From: Leptolyngbyaceae cyanobacterium RM1_1_2
GTDB lineage: Bacteria > Cyanobacteriota > Cyanobacteriia > Phormidesmidales > Phormidesmidaceae
DNA: 64,000 nt
NCBI GenBank assembly: GCA_012032345.1
Contig: JAAUQI010000026.1
Coordinates: 1 to 64,000, forward strand
Reading direction: 5' to 3'
In this document: positions 18,345 to 26,252 of the stretch, piece by piece
Position numbering within the stretch: position 1 is the first letter of the stretch
Layout of the letters: each line of letters begins with the position of its first letter
Position numbers and translations under genes: made by a program
The notes under the pieces: model-generated
Database searches by the model: none
Told to the model about the DNA's origin: nothing
Seen by the model: only the letters and a program-made list of their open reading frames with translations

Positions 18345-18596
18345 ATGAGCGACCCAACCTCTCAACCCATGAGCAAAGCAGTCTTTAACAGCCTCAAGAT
18401 TTTGGCCGCCAGAGGCGATCAGCAGGCAATTGAAGCCCTAGCGCGATCGCAGGAACTCGGCATGAGCGTGCTTGACGATGATCACCCAGATGCAGGTGAC
18501 ATTAAAGTAGTGCTGGAATGGTCAGACGGGATGCATATCATCACCGATTACGGTGCCAGCTTTATTCCCAACGAGGTACTTCCCGAGGCCGATTAG
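18345..18596 (+). CDS. Small conserved-looking hypothetical protein
   Basis: An 83-residue acidic protein with a weak GGAAAA ribosome site before its ATG. It has an Ala/Gln-rich helical first half and an Asp-rich second half ending in SFIPNEVLPEAD. No signal peptide or TM segment. I do not recognise a named family. It is divergent from dnaK with about 195 bases between, and shares its strand with the next three small genes. Confidence 0.55.
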   Translation: MSDPTSQPMSKAVFNSLKILAARGDQQAIEALARSQELGMSVLDDDHPDAGDIKVVLEWSDGMHIITDYGASFIPNEVLPEAD

Positions 18597-18794
18597 CCTG
18601 AAGCCTAAAAAAAATAATAAAACCTGCCTGCTTCAGTACGGATGTACTATGATGAGAGCGTTCACCCAAATTACGGGCTTTAGCACTCTACCCCCCGTGG
18701 CTCTGAAGCAGCGTAGCTTTTTAGCTACTTTGAACCAGCCTCTGAGTGTTTGGAGCCTGCACTGGCTTCTAAACGGCTTTAGCAGAGAATCGCT

Positions 18795-19274
18795 ATGGTT
18801 CATAACTCAGATCAGCAGTATCCCCAATATACTCAACAGCGCTGTTCTGCGCCTTCCCCAGCGCGGCAGCAGGCTCCCCCTAGCTCCAGATTAGCCCGGC
18901 CCAAACGCAGGCGTAGGCGACGGCCAGCCAAAGCTTTGATTGCAGGTGGCTCAGTCTTGGCGATCGCGGCGCTGGCTATTTCTCCGGCCCAGCAGCAGCA
19001 GGCTCAGGCCGAAGTTTGCACCCAGGTTGTTCAAGAAACATCACGACTGTCTCGGGGAGAACTGACCAAGCTGTTGAGCGTACCCGAGTCGTCAAGTCGA
19101 GCCGCTGTTGAAGATATCCTTGGCGAGCCTTACTGCCTGCTCTCAGCCGCTTCAGCTCAAACAGGCACCCTAGAGCGACAGGCTTATCCCCTAGAGTTTG
19201 ATATCGATACCTGGTTTGTAGTGGAATATGCAGGGGATCGCTATGTCGGCTACGACTTCAGCTTTCGCAAATAG
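18795..19274 (+). CDS. Hypothetical protein with basic N-terminus and one TM helix
   Basis: 159 residues. A Gln/Pro-rich start is followed by an Arg cluster (PKRRRRRRPAK, about 36-46), then a hydrophobic helix (47-63) and a Gln stretch. The folded C-terminal domain (from about 72) has two cysteines and ends YVGYDFSFRK. The topology suggests an N-in membrane-anchored periplasmic domain. The lipoprotein gene begins 10 bases after its stop, so they are probably co-transcribed. Family unknown. Confidence 0.6.
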   Translation: MVHNSDQQYPQYTQQRCSAPSPARQQAPPSSRLARPKRRRRRRPAKALIAGGSVLAIAALAISPAQQQQAQAEVCTQVVQETSRLSRGELTKLLSVPESSSRAAVEDILGEPYCLLSAASAQTGTLERQAYPLEFDIDTWFVVEYAGDRYVGYDFSFRK

Positions 19275-19284
19275 GGGAGGCAAA

Positions 19285-19740
19285 ATGGAGCGTGTTTTGC
19301 GGGCGATTGCCAAAGTAGGGGTGGGTGGGCTGTTGCTAATTGCAGGCTGCGGTCGTTTAGCGACGCCCCCGGCGCGACAGGTTTCAATTCATCAAAACTG
19401 GGCTTTGCAGCCCGGTAGTGAGGTTGCGGGCTACCACGTCAGTGGGGGGCTAGGCGACATCTCAATTGAGCTGAAGGGAAAAGCGGCCCGTGCTCCTTTC
19501 AATGGCAAAGTGCAGCCGAGTACAGCCGAGTGCGTCATGTTTTCTAGCCCAGAGGTGCCGGCCTATCTGTTTCGTTTCTGTGGCCTACATAATATTCAGC
19601 TAGGAGAAATCGAAGCGGGACACAAAATAGGCAGTGGGGAAACACTCCAGTTTGCGGCACTTCGCAAGCAGCCAGATGGCACCTGGGCTTTGGTCGAGCC
19701 TGCGGTAGATATTTTGGAGCGCACTGTGAGTACCCCTTAG
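19285..19740 (+). CDS. Putative lipoprotein
   Basis: 151 residues with a lipoprotein signal: basic start, hydrophobic core and the lipobox LLLIAGC with the cysteine at about 22. The frame is open to 19228, but AGGGGAGG at 19274-19281 points to the ATG at 19285. The mature part is a small beta-rich domain with no recognised motif. It follows the membrane-anchored protein by 10 bases, so the pair may act together at the envelope. Confidence 0.7.
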   Translation: MERVLRAIAKVGVGGLLLIAGCGRLATPPARQVSIHQNWALQPGSEVAGYHVSGGLGDISIELKGKAARAPFNGKVQPSTAECVMFSSPEVPAYLFRFCGLHNIQLGEIEAGHKIGSGETLQFAALRKQPDGTWALVEPAVDILERTVSTP

Positions 19741-19810
19741 CTTTTTCTCGCACCTTTCTCAAGTTTCGTCCTTAAAATTGTAGGTAGAGATGTTTAAGGA
19801 GCCTCGCTTA

Positions 19811-20164
19811 ATGGATCCTATCAACCCCCAAACTCCAGAACCTGTAGATATTCCCGTCAAAACAATCCCATCAGTAGACCCCCCAATTCCGCCCGGTGGC
19901 ACAGCCGCTGAGAGCTTTACCACTGAGGAGTTTATTATCTCGGGTGATACCTTGGTCGCTAAGGTCAAAGAGCTTATTCACGAAAGCAACATTCGGCGCA
20001 TCATCATCAAAAATGAAGAGGGCCGCGTCCTGATTGAAATTCCACTAACGGTTGGTGTCGTTGGCGGTGTCGTTAGCGCTGCGGTTTTTCCGGTGATTGC
20101 CGCAGTTGGTGTGATTGGAGCGATGGTGGCTCATCTAACTCTGGTAATTGAGCGCAGAGATTAG
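19811..20164 (+). CDS. DUF4342 domain protein
   Basis: 117 residues. After a Pro-rich leader comes the DUF4342 core: EEFIISGDTLVAKVKELIHE, IRRIIIKNEEGRVLIEIPLTVG, then a hydrophobic Gly/Val/Ala segment that may form one TM helix, and LVIERRD at the end. The AAGGAG site at 19796-19801 fits the ATG at 19811 better than the one at 19790. Family function is unknown. Confidence 0.85.
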   Translation: MDPINPQTPEPVDIPVKTIPSVDPPIPPGGTAAESFTTEEFIISGDTLVAKVKELIHESNIRRIIIKNEEGRVLIEIPLTVGVVGGVVSAAVFPVIAAVGVIGAMVAHLTLVIERRD

Positions 20165-20285
20165 TCGCAGCTGCGATCGCATTTGGCTTGAAGTGCTCAG
20201 CCAAACAAGATAAGTAAGCTGGCGCGTAAACAAATGCGGGCGATCGCCTGTGCTTGTCTACGCGCTATCTGTTAGGTGCCCGCCA

Positions 20286-20648
20286 TTACGGCAGGTTCTG
20301 CTCTTTCAGATGGCTTAGCAGCCAGTTGGCCATTGTTGCCCGTCGGGTGAGCCGAGGAACCAGCTGATCGACGCGGTAGCCTTTGAAGCCTAGCTCTTTG
20401 AGTAGCTGTTTGTTCTGCTGAGGAATCAATCGTGTGAGCTGCACGGTGGCAGCGCGGCTCTCAATAAAGCTGGGCGGCTGGGGGTATTTTTCTCGCCAAG
20501 CGGCTTCTACACGGGTAGTGTCCCACTGGTTCATAGCTTCGTCGTAGCGGTAGCCCAGGTAGTGCCAGACCAGACGATTCACCGTTTCGTCTGGCAGATC
20601 TTCATTAAGAATGGCCCAGACTGTCTCTGTTGTAAGCGGCGGCAGCAT
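20286..20648 (-). CDS. DUF1823 family protein
   Basis: About 120 residues with the pattern of the cyanobacterial DUF1823 family: TVWAILNEDLPDETVNRLVW, HLGYRY-type block (HYLGYRYDEA), and AAWREKYP-PPSFIESR. No signal peptide or TM helix. The ATG at 20648 is preferred over the in-frame TTG two codons earlier. Function unknown. It is convergent with the DUF4342 gene. Confidence 0.85.
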   Translation of the reverse strand: MLPPLTTETVWAILNEDLPDETVNRLVWHYLGYRYDEAMNQWDTTRVEAAWREKYPQPPSFIESRAATVQLTRLIPQQNKQLLKELGFKGYRVDQLVPRLTRRATMANWLLSHLKEQNLP

Positions 20649-20744
20649 AGTCAATTAAATCTGGAGGGCAAAGACCCCATAGCCTGTCTATCTTAGAATA
20701 AGGGCACCAGGATATTGTCTACGCGAAGTCCTGGCATCGTCCAG

Positions 20745-20838
20745 TAACCCAACGCCAGCAAAGGTTGCGCTGGGTTGCGCTATGCTTCACCCAGCCTACA
20801 GCAGAATCACAGGTTCGAGAGTTTTGTCCGTCAACCAG
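20745..20838 (+). repeat. Dispersed repeat, family B copy 1
   Basis: A stretch beginning AACCCAACGCCAGCAA and running through CACCCAGCCTACAGCAGAAT to TTTTGTCCGTCAACCAG is repeated with few changes at 49241-49334, in the same orientation. It contains short inverted pieces (AACCCA/TGGGTT, GGGT/ACCC), so it can fold. No coding frame. Confidence 0.85.
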
Positions 20839-20979
20839 GTATTTGGCTGAGCGATCGCCCCGAAGCAGCTCAATAGTAAAGCCAAGCTGCTGTCCTTGAC
20901 TGCTTTGCTGTTAGTGTTTATAGCCTGAAGCTTAAGACATAAGCAAACCGGATCAATGCTTACTCTACAGCAACAGACA

Positions 20980-21126
20980 AGTTCTGATTAAAGACAAAGC
21001 AGTTTTCAATAGCAGCCCACGAGTTCTCTGTAGGAGCAGCGGAGTTTTCATTAGAGCTTAACCAGTTTTCCGTAGCAGCTAACGAGTTCTGCTCAAGGCT
21101 TAACCAGTTCTCCGTTAGCGTTAATA
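20980..21126 (+). repeat. Seven-unit 21-bp tandem array
   Basis: Seven consecutive units, each exactly 21 bases and each beginning AGTTYTS (20980, 21001, 21022, 21043, 21064, 21085, 21106). Units vary in the middle and share endings such as CTTAACC and CTAACG. One plus frame, from the TTA at 20988 to a TAG at 21129-21131, stays open and reads as a heptapeptide repeat close to F-S-V-x-A-N-E/Q. That frame has no start codon, so expression is doubtful. There are no spacers, so this is not a CRISPR array. Confidence 0.9.
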
Positions 21127-21359
21127 CTTAGACTTGAGCGAGTTAGGCCAAAAATCTTCGAGAATGTTTTATCTTGCCAAAGACGTTAAGCGTGGAAGTA
21201 CAGAACTTGCTTGAAGAGTTCTCGATCGCTGTTTAAGCTTCTATGTTCTTTTGGTCTACGAAGCTGCTTTTTGATTTTTGGTGTCCACTCTGAGCGCAAG
21301 CTGATCGTCTGATCGGCTGGTCTGATTTCTTCATCCAATCTCAAAAAAAGGGTAAAACG

Positions 21360-21725
21360 ATGGCACGAGCCAAACGAACATCTACCGTTCTGCAAAGAGC
21401 AGAGCGTCGCGCTTCCGGTATGGATTCTATTGACGCCAATCTCGATCTAGGCAACAGCATGACCCTAGAATCATTTTGGGCCGATATTGATGACCTGCGA
21501 GATCAGCAGAAAAAGTACAACGCCCTACTCTCCACAGTTGATCAGCTCTACAACGACATGCTGGAAGCTGAAAAAGCCGTGGCTGAAAAGTCAGAAAAAA
21601 TGCTGAGCGCTGTTGCTGTCGTCTACGGGCGCAAGAGTTCTGAGTATGAGATGGCAGGCGGCACCCGACGGTCTGAGCGGCGACGCTCTAGTCAGTCTTC
21701 TGCTCAACAGCAGTCAGTTGCTTAG
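21360..21725 (+). CDS. Conserved hypothetical cyanobacterial protein
   Basis: 121 residues, basic at both ends (ARAKRTSTVLQRAERRASG and RRSERRRSSQSS) with a helical centre (DDLRDQQKKYNALLSTVDQL, then EAEKAVAEKSEKML) likely to form a coiled coil, and a VYGRKSSEYEMAGGTRRS block. I recall similar unnamed cyanobacterial proteins, but no function. It is followed by a good terminator at 21756-21793 and preceded by the 21-bp array. Confidence 0.7.
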   Translation: MARAKRTSTVLQRAERRASGMDSIDANLDLGNSMTLESFWADIDDLRDQQKKYNALLSTVDQLYNDMLEAEKAVAEKSEKMLSAVAVVYGRKSSEYEMAGGTRRSERRRSSQSSAQQQSVA

Positions 21726-21755
21726 GTTTTTGACCTGCCACTGAGTTAATTTGAG

Positions 21756-21793
21756 GAGCGATCGTATGGAAACGTGCGGTCGCTCTTTGTTTT
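21756..21793 (+). terminator. Probable rho-independent terminator
   Basis: GAGCGATCG pairs with CGGTCGCTC (one wobble) across a 12-base loop and is followed by TTTGTTTT. It begins 30 bases after the stop of the preceding gene. Confidence 0.7.
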
Positions 21794-21830
21794 CAAGACA
21801 CTTATTGAAACTGAAACTTAGGCAAAGCGG

Positions 21831-22061
21831 CTACTGTACGTCACCAAGGTATTGCTTTACAAAAGCTTTTGATGCTTCAGGATTCAGCTTTTTCAGCGTT
21901 TGAACAACTGCTACTACTGTTTCAGCAGTCGGGTCACGCTTTTCATCCACCCACCGATGGACATTATTGCGTTCCACATCCCTGTCTCTCACCAGACAGT
22001 AGCGGTGCAATCATTGCCATCAGCTTTGGAATATCTTGATGAACAACGTTTCAGACTTCAT
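21831..22061 (-). pseudogene. Small helix-turn-helix protein, broken by two shifts
   Basis: On the minus strand the last 45 codons read as RNNVHRWVDEKRDPTAETV and NPEASKAFVKQYLGDVQ, which looks like the recognition helix and tail of an XRE-like HTH or antitoxin. Adding one base near 22046 and removing one G from the GGG at 21980-21982 joins three frames into about 76 residues from the ATG at 22061 (MKSET, then HQDIPKLMAMIAPLLSGERQ). Either the gene is decayed, or both shifts are sequencing errors like others in this window. It is just upstream of topA's 3' end. Confidence 0.5.
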
Positions 22062-22107
22062 CACAGTACTATCAGTCTGATGAGGACACTACCCTACTAA
22101 CTTTGCA

Positions 22108-24294
22108 CTAAACCTGAGGTTCTGGCAGCTTCAAAGTGCCAAATTTAGGCGACCAGAACTCGCCCCGACTCTGAAAATAGGCAACTTCTTTGCATTTGCT
22201 GCGACGATTCTCTAGGAGCGAACAGCGCAGCATCATTTTGTCTTGGCCGTCTTTGGTGTAGGCGTAGCGCTCCAGCATCGCGCCGCAGACGGGGCAGGGA
22301 TGATCAACAAACACATCGGGGTTGAGAGCCTGCCGCTGGGCGTGAGGCAGCTCGTAGCGTTTGGCCTTGGTATGCCAAAACATGACGGTGCCACAGGTCG
22401 CACCTGAGCATTTGAGGAAATGCTTGGCTTTGAGCTTTTTGGAACGGGAGGGGACTTTGGTCATTGCCTCGTTGCAGGCAGGGCATCTGGTTTTAGTGGG
22501 TTGGCCGCTGGCGGGCTTTGCCTTAGTAGCTGTCGATCGCTCAGGCCGCGTCTTTACGGGGGTAGGGGGCTGCTCGGCAAAAGCTGGCAGGGAGAGGAGC
22601 TGAGATTTGGCCTGGGCGATCGCTGGGGCAAAATATCCCCGATTCCAGCCAATTAGATAAGCCTGCCAGTCCTGCTCTCCGGTGGCGATTGCATCCAGTG
22701 CCGCTTCCATTTGGGCCGTAAACTCCGGCTGAATTAAGTCTGGCAGCAGCTGTTCTAAGGCCCCATCTAGCTCTAACCCCAAAGCGGTTGGCTGCAGCTT
22801 TCCCTGTAGCAGACCCACATATTCTCTTTGCCTCAGGGTTTTAATCGTCGGCGCATAGGTACTGGGGCGACCAATACCTTTTTGCTCCATCAGCTTCACC
22901 AGCTTGGGTTCGCTGTAGCGAGGGGATGGATGGGTTTGTTTCTGATCGGCTTGGGCCTGCTCTAGCTGCAGGGCAAGCCCTGCAGCTAGAGCAGGCAAGA
23001 CAGAGTCGGCGCTGAGGTTATTCCAGTAGCAGGTGTATCCGGCAAATTCAAGTACCTGACCTCGGGCTTCCCAGTGGGCATCACCAGACTGGGTAACAAT
23101 GCGAGTCTTGCGCAACCGCGCTGGAGCACACTGGGAGGCAACTGCCCGATTCCAAATCAGCTCATAGAGACGGGCGGCATCCGAGGATAACTCGCGCTGA
23201 AGCTGCTGGGGCAGGTGGTTGACTTCAGTGGGGCGAATCGCTTCATGAGCTTCCTGAGATCCCTTAATGGCACGGTGCTGAGTGGTTTTGCGGGGCACGT
23301 TGGTGGGGTCATGCTGCTGGAGGTATTGATACACAGCTTCACAAAAAGGAGTCGAAAGGATCACCGAATCCGTTCGCATGTAGGTGATATGGCCCTTTTC
23401 GTACAGGGACTGGGCCACTTTCATGGTTTGCTCGGGGCTGAAGTGGAGCCTCGACCCTGCTGTCTGTTGCAGGGTCGAGGTGACAAAGGGGGCCGGGGGC
23501 GACTGAGGGGTCTGTTTGCCTTCAACTTGCAAAACCTGATGGGGATGAGATTGCGCGATCGCTACTAGTGTATCCGCCCGTTCTTGAGAGGTCACCCGCT
23601 CTGATTCTTTTTCAATCCCCGTGTCCTCTGGGGTTTTCGTAGACTGGCGCTGAGGCTTAGGGCTGCTGCGGTAGAAAGCTTTGAACCCTTCCCTATAGGT
23701 GACCCAAACGCTCCAGTAATCTTGGGGCGTAAAGGCTTGAATCTGGCGCTCGCGCTCACAGAGCAGATGCAGCGTGGCGCTCTGCACCCGTCCCATTGAC
23801 TTTGCGCCATTGTTCAACGGCCAGACAATATGACGGCTGCCTGTGTAGCCCACCAGTTTATCGAGGCAGTCACGGGCACGACCGGCAGCGACTAGATCCT
23901 GGTTGAGGGTGCGAGGATGGGCGATCGCCGCTCTTACAGCCTGGGGCGTAATTTCGCTGTAGACCACTCGCTGAGGATTGTTGATATGGAGAGCCTGCTG
24001 CAAATGCCAGCCAATGGTTTCCCCTTCACGGTCGGGGTCGGTGGCAATGTAGACGCGATCCGCTTTTTTAACTGCCTGCCGCAGTTCTGAGAGCACTTTT
24101 TGAGCACGGGCATTGCGGGGTTGATAGCGGCAATCAATTGCAGAGGCTCCTAGATCAAAGCCGAGAGAGTCTTTGCCGTCGTTGGCGAGTTCTCGCACAT
24201 GTCCCATACTGGCTTTGATGATCCAGCCAGAGCCTAGTATTTGCCCCAGCTTTTTCAGCTTGCCAGGGCTTTCAATCAGCAGCAGGTTCGGCAT
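22108..24294 (-). CDS. topA: DNA topoisomerase I (type IA)
   Basis: 728 residues. The TOPRIM domain opens with LLLIESPGK and has the DPDREGETIGWHL acidic motif near 90. The catalytic tyrosine is in HITYMRTDS near 305, and the KGIGRPSTYAPTI block follows. The C-terminus has two zinc-finger-like parts (CPACNEAM and CPVCGAML). It relaxes negative supercoils by single-strand passage. It is somewhat shorter than the main cyanobacterial TopA, so it may be the second type IA enzyme of the genome. Its start overlaps no neighbour. Confidence 0.93.
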   Translation of the reverse strand: MPNLLLIESPGKLKKLGQILGSGWIIKASMGHVRELANDGKDSLGFDLGASAIDCRYQPRNARAQKVLSELRQAVKKADRVYIATDPDREGETIGWHLQQALHINNPQRVVYSEITPQAVRAAIAHPRTLNQDLVAAGRARDCLDKLVGYTGSRHIVWPLNNGAKSMGRVQSATLHLLCERERQIQAFTPQDYWSVWVTYREGFKAFYRSSPKPQRQSTKTPEDTGIEKESERVTSQERADTLVAIAQSHPHQVLQVEGKQTPQSPPAPFVTSTLQQTAGSRLHFSPEQTMKVAQSLYEKGHITYMRTDSVILSTPFCEAVYQYLQQHDPTNVPRKTTQHRAIKGSQEAHEAIRPTEVNHLPQQLQRELSSDAARLYELIWNRAVASQCAPARLRKTRIVTQSGDAHWEARGQVLEFAGYTCYWNNLSADSVLPALAAGLALQLEQAQADQKQTHPSPRYSEPKLVKLMEQKGIGRPSTYAPTIKTLRQREYVGLLQGKLQPTALGLELDGALEQLLPDLIQPEFTAQMEAALDAIATGEQDWQAYLIGWNRGYFAPAIAQAKSQLLSLPAFAEQPPTPVKTRPERSTATKAKPASGQPTKTRCPACNEAMTKVPSRSKKLKAKHFLKCSGATCGTVMFWHTKAKRYELPHAQRQALNPDVFVDHPCPVCGAMLERYAYTKDGQDKMMLRCSLLENRRSKCKEVAYFQSRGEFWSPKFGTLKLPEPQV

Positions 24295-24484
24295 AGCGAC
24301 CTCGACTTGACTCTTTTAATTAATAGTACACCTGAACTAAATTTCTCTCCAGTTTTACTTTCTTGCTGGAGGTTTTCCTGACGCTGCACAATGGGTTTAT
24401 GAAACTAGAAGTTGCAAGTGCCAAATTTGGGCGATCGCGCCATCGCCTCAGCCAGAGCGCGATCGCTTAAGATTTGTTTACAAT

Positions 24485-25927
24485 ATGAATATCTGGCCTT
24501 TACTACCCAACACGGTGCAGACTTCAGCCCCAACCCAAGATTCAGATTTGCCAGTTTTGCCGTCCGCTGCGATCGCTGCTTTGCCTGCAGGCGGCCCCGA
24601 TTGCGATCGCTTTGACTGGCAAGAAGCCTGGTATCCCATCGCTTACCTCAGTGACCTCGACAAAAGCAAGCTCACCCGCTTTGTGCTGCTAGACACAGCG
24701 CTGGTAATCTGGTGGGAGCCTGCTGCTGCTGCCTGGCGCGTTTTTGCTGACCAGTGCCCGCACCGTTTGGCCCCCCTCTCCCAGGGCCGGGTGAACGAGG
24801 CCGGACAGCTAGAATGCCCGTATCACGGTTGGGCTTTCTCCGGCGAGGGTGCCTGTGAGTACATTCCCCAGCAGCCTGAGGCGATTCAGGCCAACCTCTC
24901 CTCACGGGCCTGTGCCACTGCCCTGCCGACTCGCCTCTGCCAGGATCTGCTGTTTGTCTACCCCGGCAAACCCGAAAATGCGTTTCAGGTACAGGTTCCC
25001 CTGATCGAGCCGCTGATAGAAGACCCCAACGGCTGGGTGATGCTCAACACTTTCCGAGATTTACCCTACGACGCGCTTACTTTATTAGAGAACGTGCTGG
25101 ACGCCAGCCACATTCCCTACACCCACCACAAAACCGTGGGCAAGCGCGAAAATGCCGCTCCAATGGAGATGGAGGTTTTGGAATCTGATAGGCAAGGCTT
25201 TTGCGGTATCTGGCCGGAAGGGCCGCGCAAAGGCAAATTAGGCACTCAGCACACCCGCTTCGTGGCCCCCTCGCTGATGTACCACGACCTCACCTCAAAG
25301 CAGTTTGGCCGCACGATGACCGTGGTTTACGCAGTGCCGACTCGCAAAGGCGAATGTCGGCTGTTTGCTCGCTTTCCGTTCAAGTTTTCGTCTAAGCTGC
25401 CGGGTTTGTTTATTAAGCTAACGCCGCGCTGGTACAGCCATATTGGCAACAATGGCGTCCTTGAAGACGACCAGATTTTCTTGCACATTCAGGAGCGTGA
25501 GCTAGAAAAGGCAGGCAGCAAACCCTACGCCCAGGCTTGCTATCTGCCAACTCAAGCCGATCGCTATGTGCTGGCTTTTCGCCAGTGGGTGAGCAACTTC
25601 AAGGCCGATCCTTTTCCCGGTCAGTCGCTACCGGGCGAGGCCACCCAGGCTGACCTGCTCGATCGCTATCACTCTCATACCCAACACTGCGGTAGCTGCG
25701 CCCCGGCCCTGGCCAATATCCAGCGCCTGCGACAGCTAGCAGCTTTGCTGGCCTTTATCAGCCTCAGCCTGACGCCTTTAGCCGCGATCGCGCTCAGCAC
25801 TCGGGCTGGCGGCTTGCTTAGCGCCCTGACGCTCACCGCCGGAGGTATCTGGTATGGGCTAGGTCAGCTTGAGCGCCGATTCTACCAGGGTCGCCCCGTG
25901 CCGCCCCGCAACTTTTCGACCAAGTAG
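24485..25927 (+). CDS. PaO/Tic55-type Rieske oxygenase
   Basis: 480 residues. The Rieske centre ligands are C91 and H93 (DQCPHRLAPLS) and C111 and H114 (CPYHGW). The non-heme iron site is in the ENVLDASHIPYTHH segment near 185-198. A CxxC (QHCGSC) near 400 and two C-terminal TM helices match the pheophorbide a oxygenase/Lls1 group. In plants these open the chlorophyll ring; cyanobacterial members have varied or unknown substrates. No partner reductase is adjacent. The ATG at 24485 lacks a clear ribosome site. Confidence 0.85.
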   Translation: MNIWPLLPNTVQTSAPTQDSDLPVLPSAAIAALPAGGPDCDRFDWQEAWYPIAYLSDLDKSKLTRFVLLDTALVIWWEPAAAAWRVFADQCPHRLAPLSQGRVNEAGQLECPYHGWAFSGEGACEYIPQQPEAIQANLSSRACATALPTRLCQDLLFVYPGKPENAFQVQVPLIEPLIEDPNGWVMLNTFRDLPYDALTLLENVLDASHIPYTHHKTVGKRENAAPMEMEVLESDRQGFCGIWPEGPRKGKLGTQHTRFVAPSLMYHDLTSKQFGRTMTVVYAVPTRKGECRLFARFPFKFSSKLPGLFIKLTPRWYSHIGNNGVLEDDQIFLHIQERELEKAGSKPYAQACYLPTQADRYVLAFRQWVSNFKADPFPGQSLPGEATQADLLDRYHSHTQHCGSCAPALANIQRLRQLAALLAFISLSLTPLAAIALSTRAGGLLSALTLTAGGIWYGLGQLERRFYQGRPVPPRNFSTK

Positions 25928-25931
25928 TTAA

Positions 25932-26179
25932 CTAGTTGCAGTTGCCACAGGGCAGGCACTGGCCTATCTACTGGCTAACCCTGATCCAGAGCCAGCCCTT
26001 TTGCCATGATTAGCAACGGTCAGAGCTTTTTATTTCTCAAGCTGGTGCAACAGCCACAGCCGCAGTACGCCAACTCGCGTCTATTCTCTTTGCTTAATCC
26101 GGGCAACGACTTTTACCCGGTGCTGCAGATTATGAAAAATCTGGCTCAGGTGTTGCTCCAGCCCAATTACGCTCGATAG
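25932..26179 (+). pseudogene. C-terminal remnant of an HsdR-N-like nuclease-domain protein
   Basis: Two plus frames join at a T run (25999-26002; one base added) to give about 80 residues: TGQALAYLLANPDPEPAL then MISNGQSFLFLKLVQQPQ, YANSRLFSLLNPGNDFY and the tail VLLQPNYAR before TAG. This resembles the end of cyanobacterial hypothetical proteins with a type I restriction R-subunit-like nuclease fold (the family call is from memory). The N-terminal catalytic half is missing because the Rieske gene stop lies directly upstream. It is probably a gene fossil. Confidence 0.5.
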
Positions 26180-26252
26180 CCCTGTCCGAAAATGGCGAGA
26201 CAGCCAGTCAAACACCCGCTAGAGTCAAGGGGTTGTGAACCTCACGGCTGGC

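Larger units (their letters stand above)
20649..21359. other. Long non-coding region with two repeat families
   Basis: About 710 bases without a credible gene. It holds a copy of repeat family B (20745-20838) and the seven-unit 21-bp array (20980-21126). The last 230 bases lead to the gene at 21360 and should contain its promoter, which I cannot pinpoint. Confidence 0.6.

Noticed and set aside
20980-21126. Possible CRISPR array
   Set aside because: The units are contiguous and diverged with no unique spacers, and no cas genes are present.
21900-22100. 66-codon plus-strand frame
   Set aside because: The minus strand of the same DNA gives a coherent HTH-like protein after repair, so this is a shadow.
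22060-22110. CTGATGAG resembling a hammerhead ribozyme core
   Set aside because: The matching GAAA element and stems are absent.
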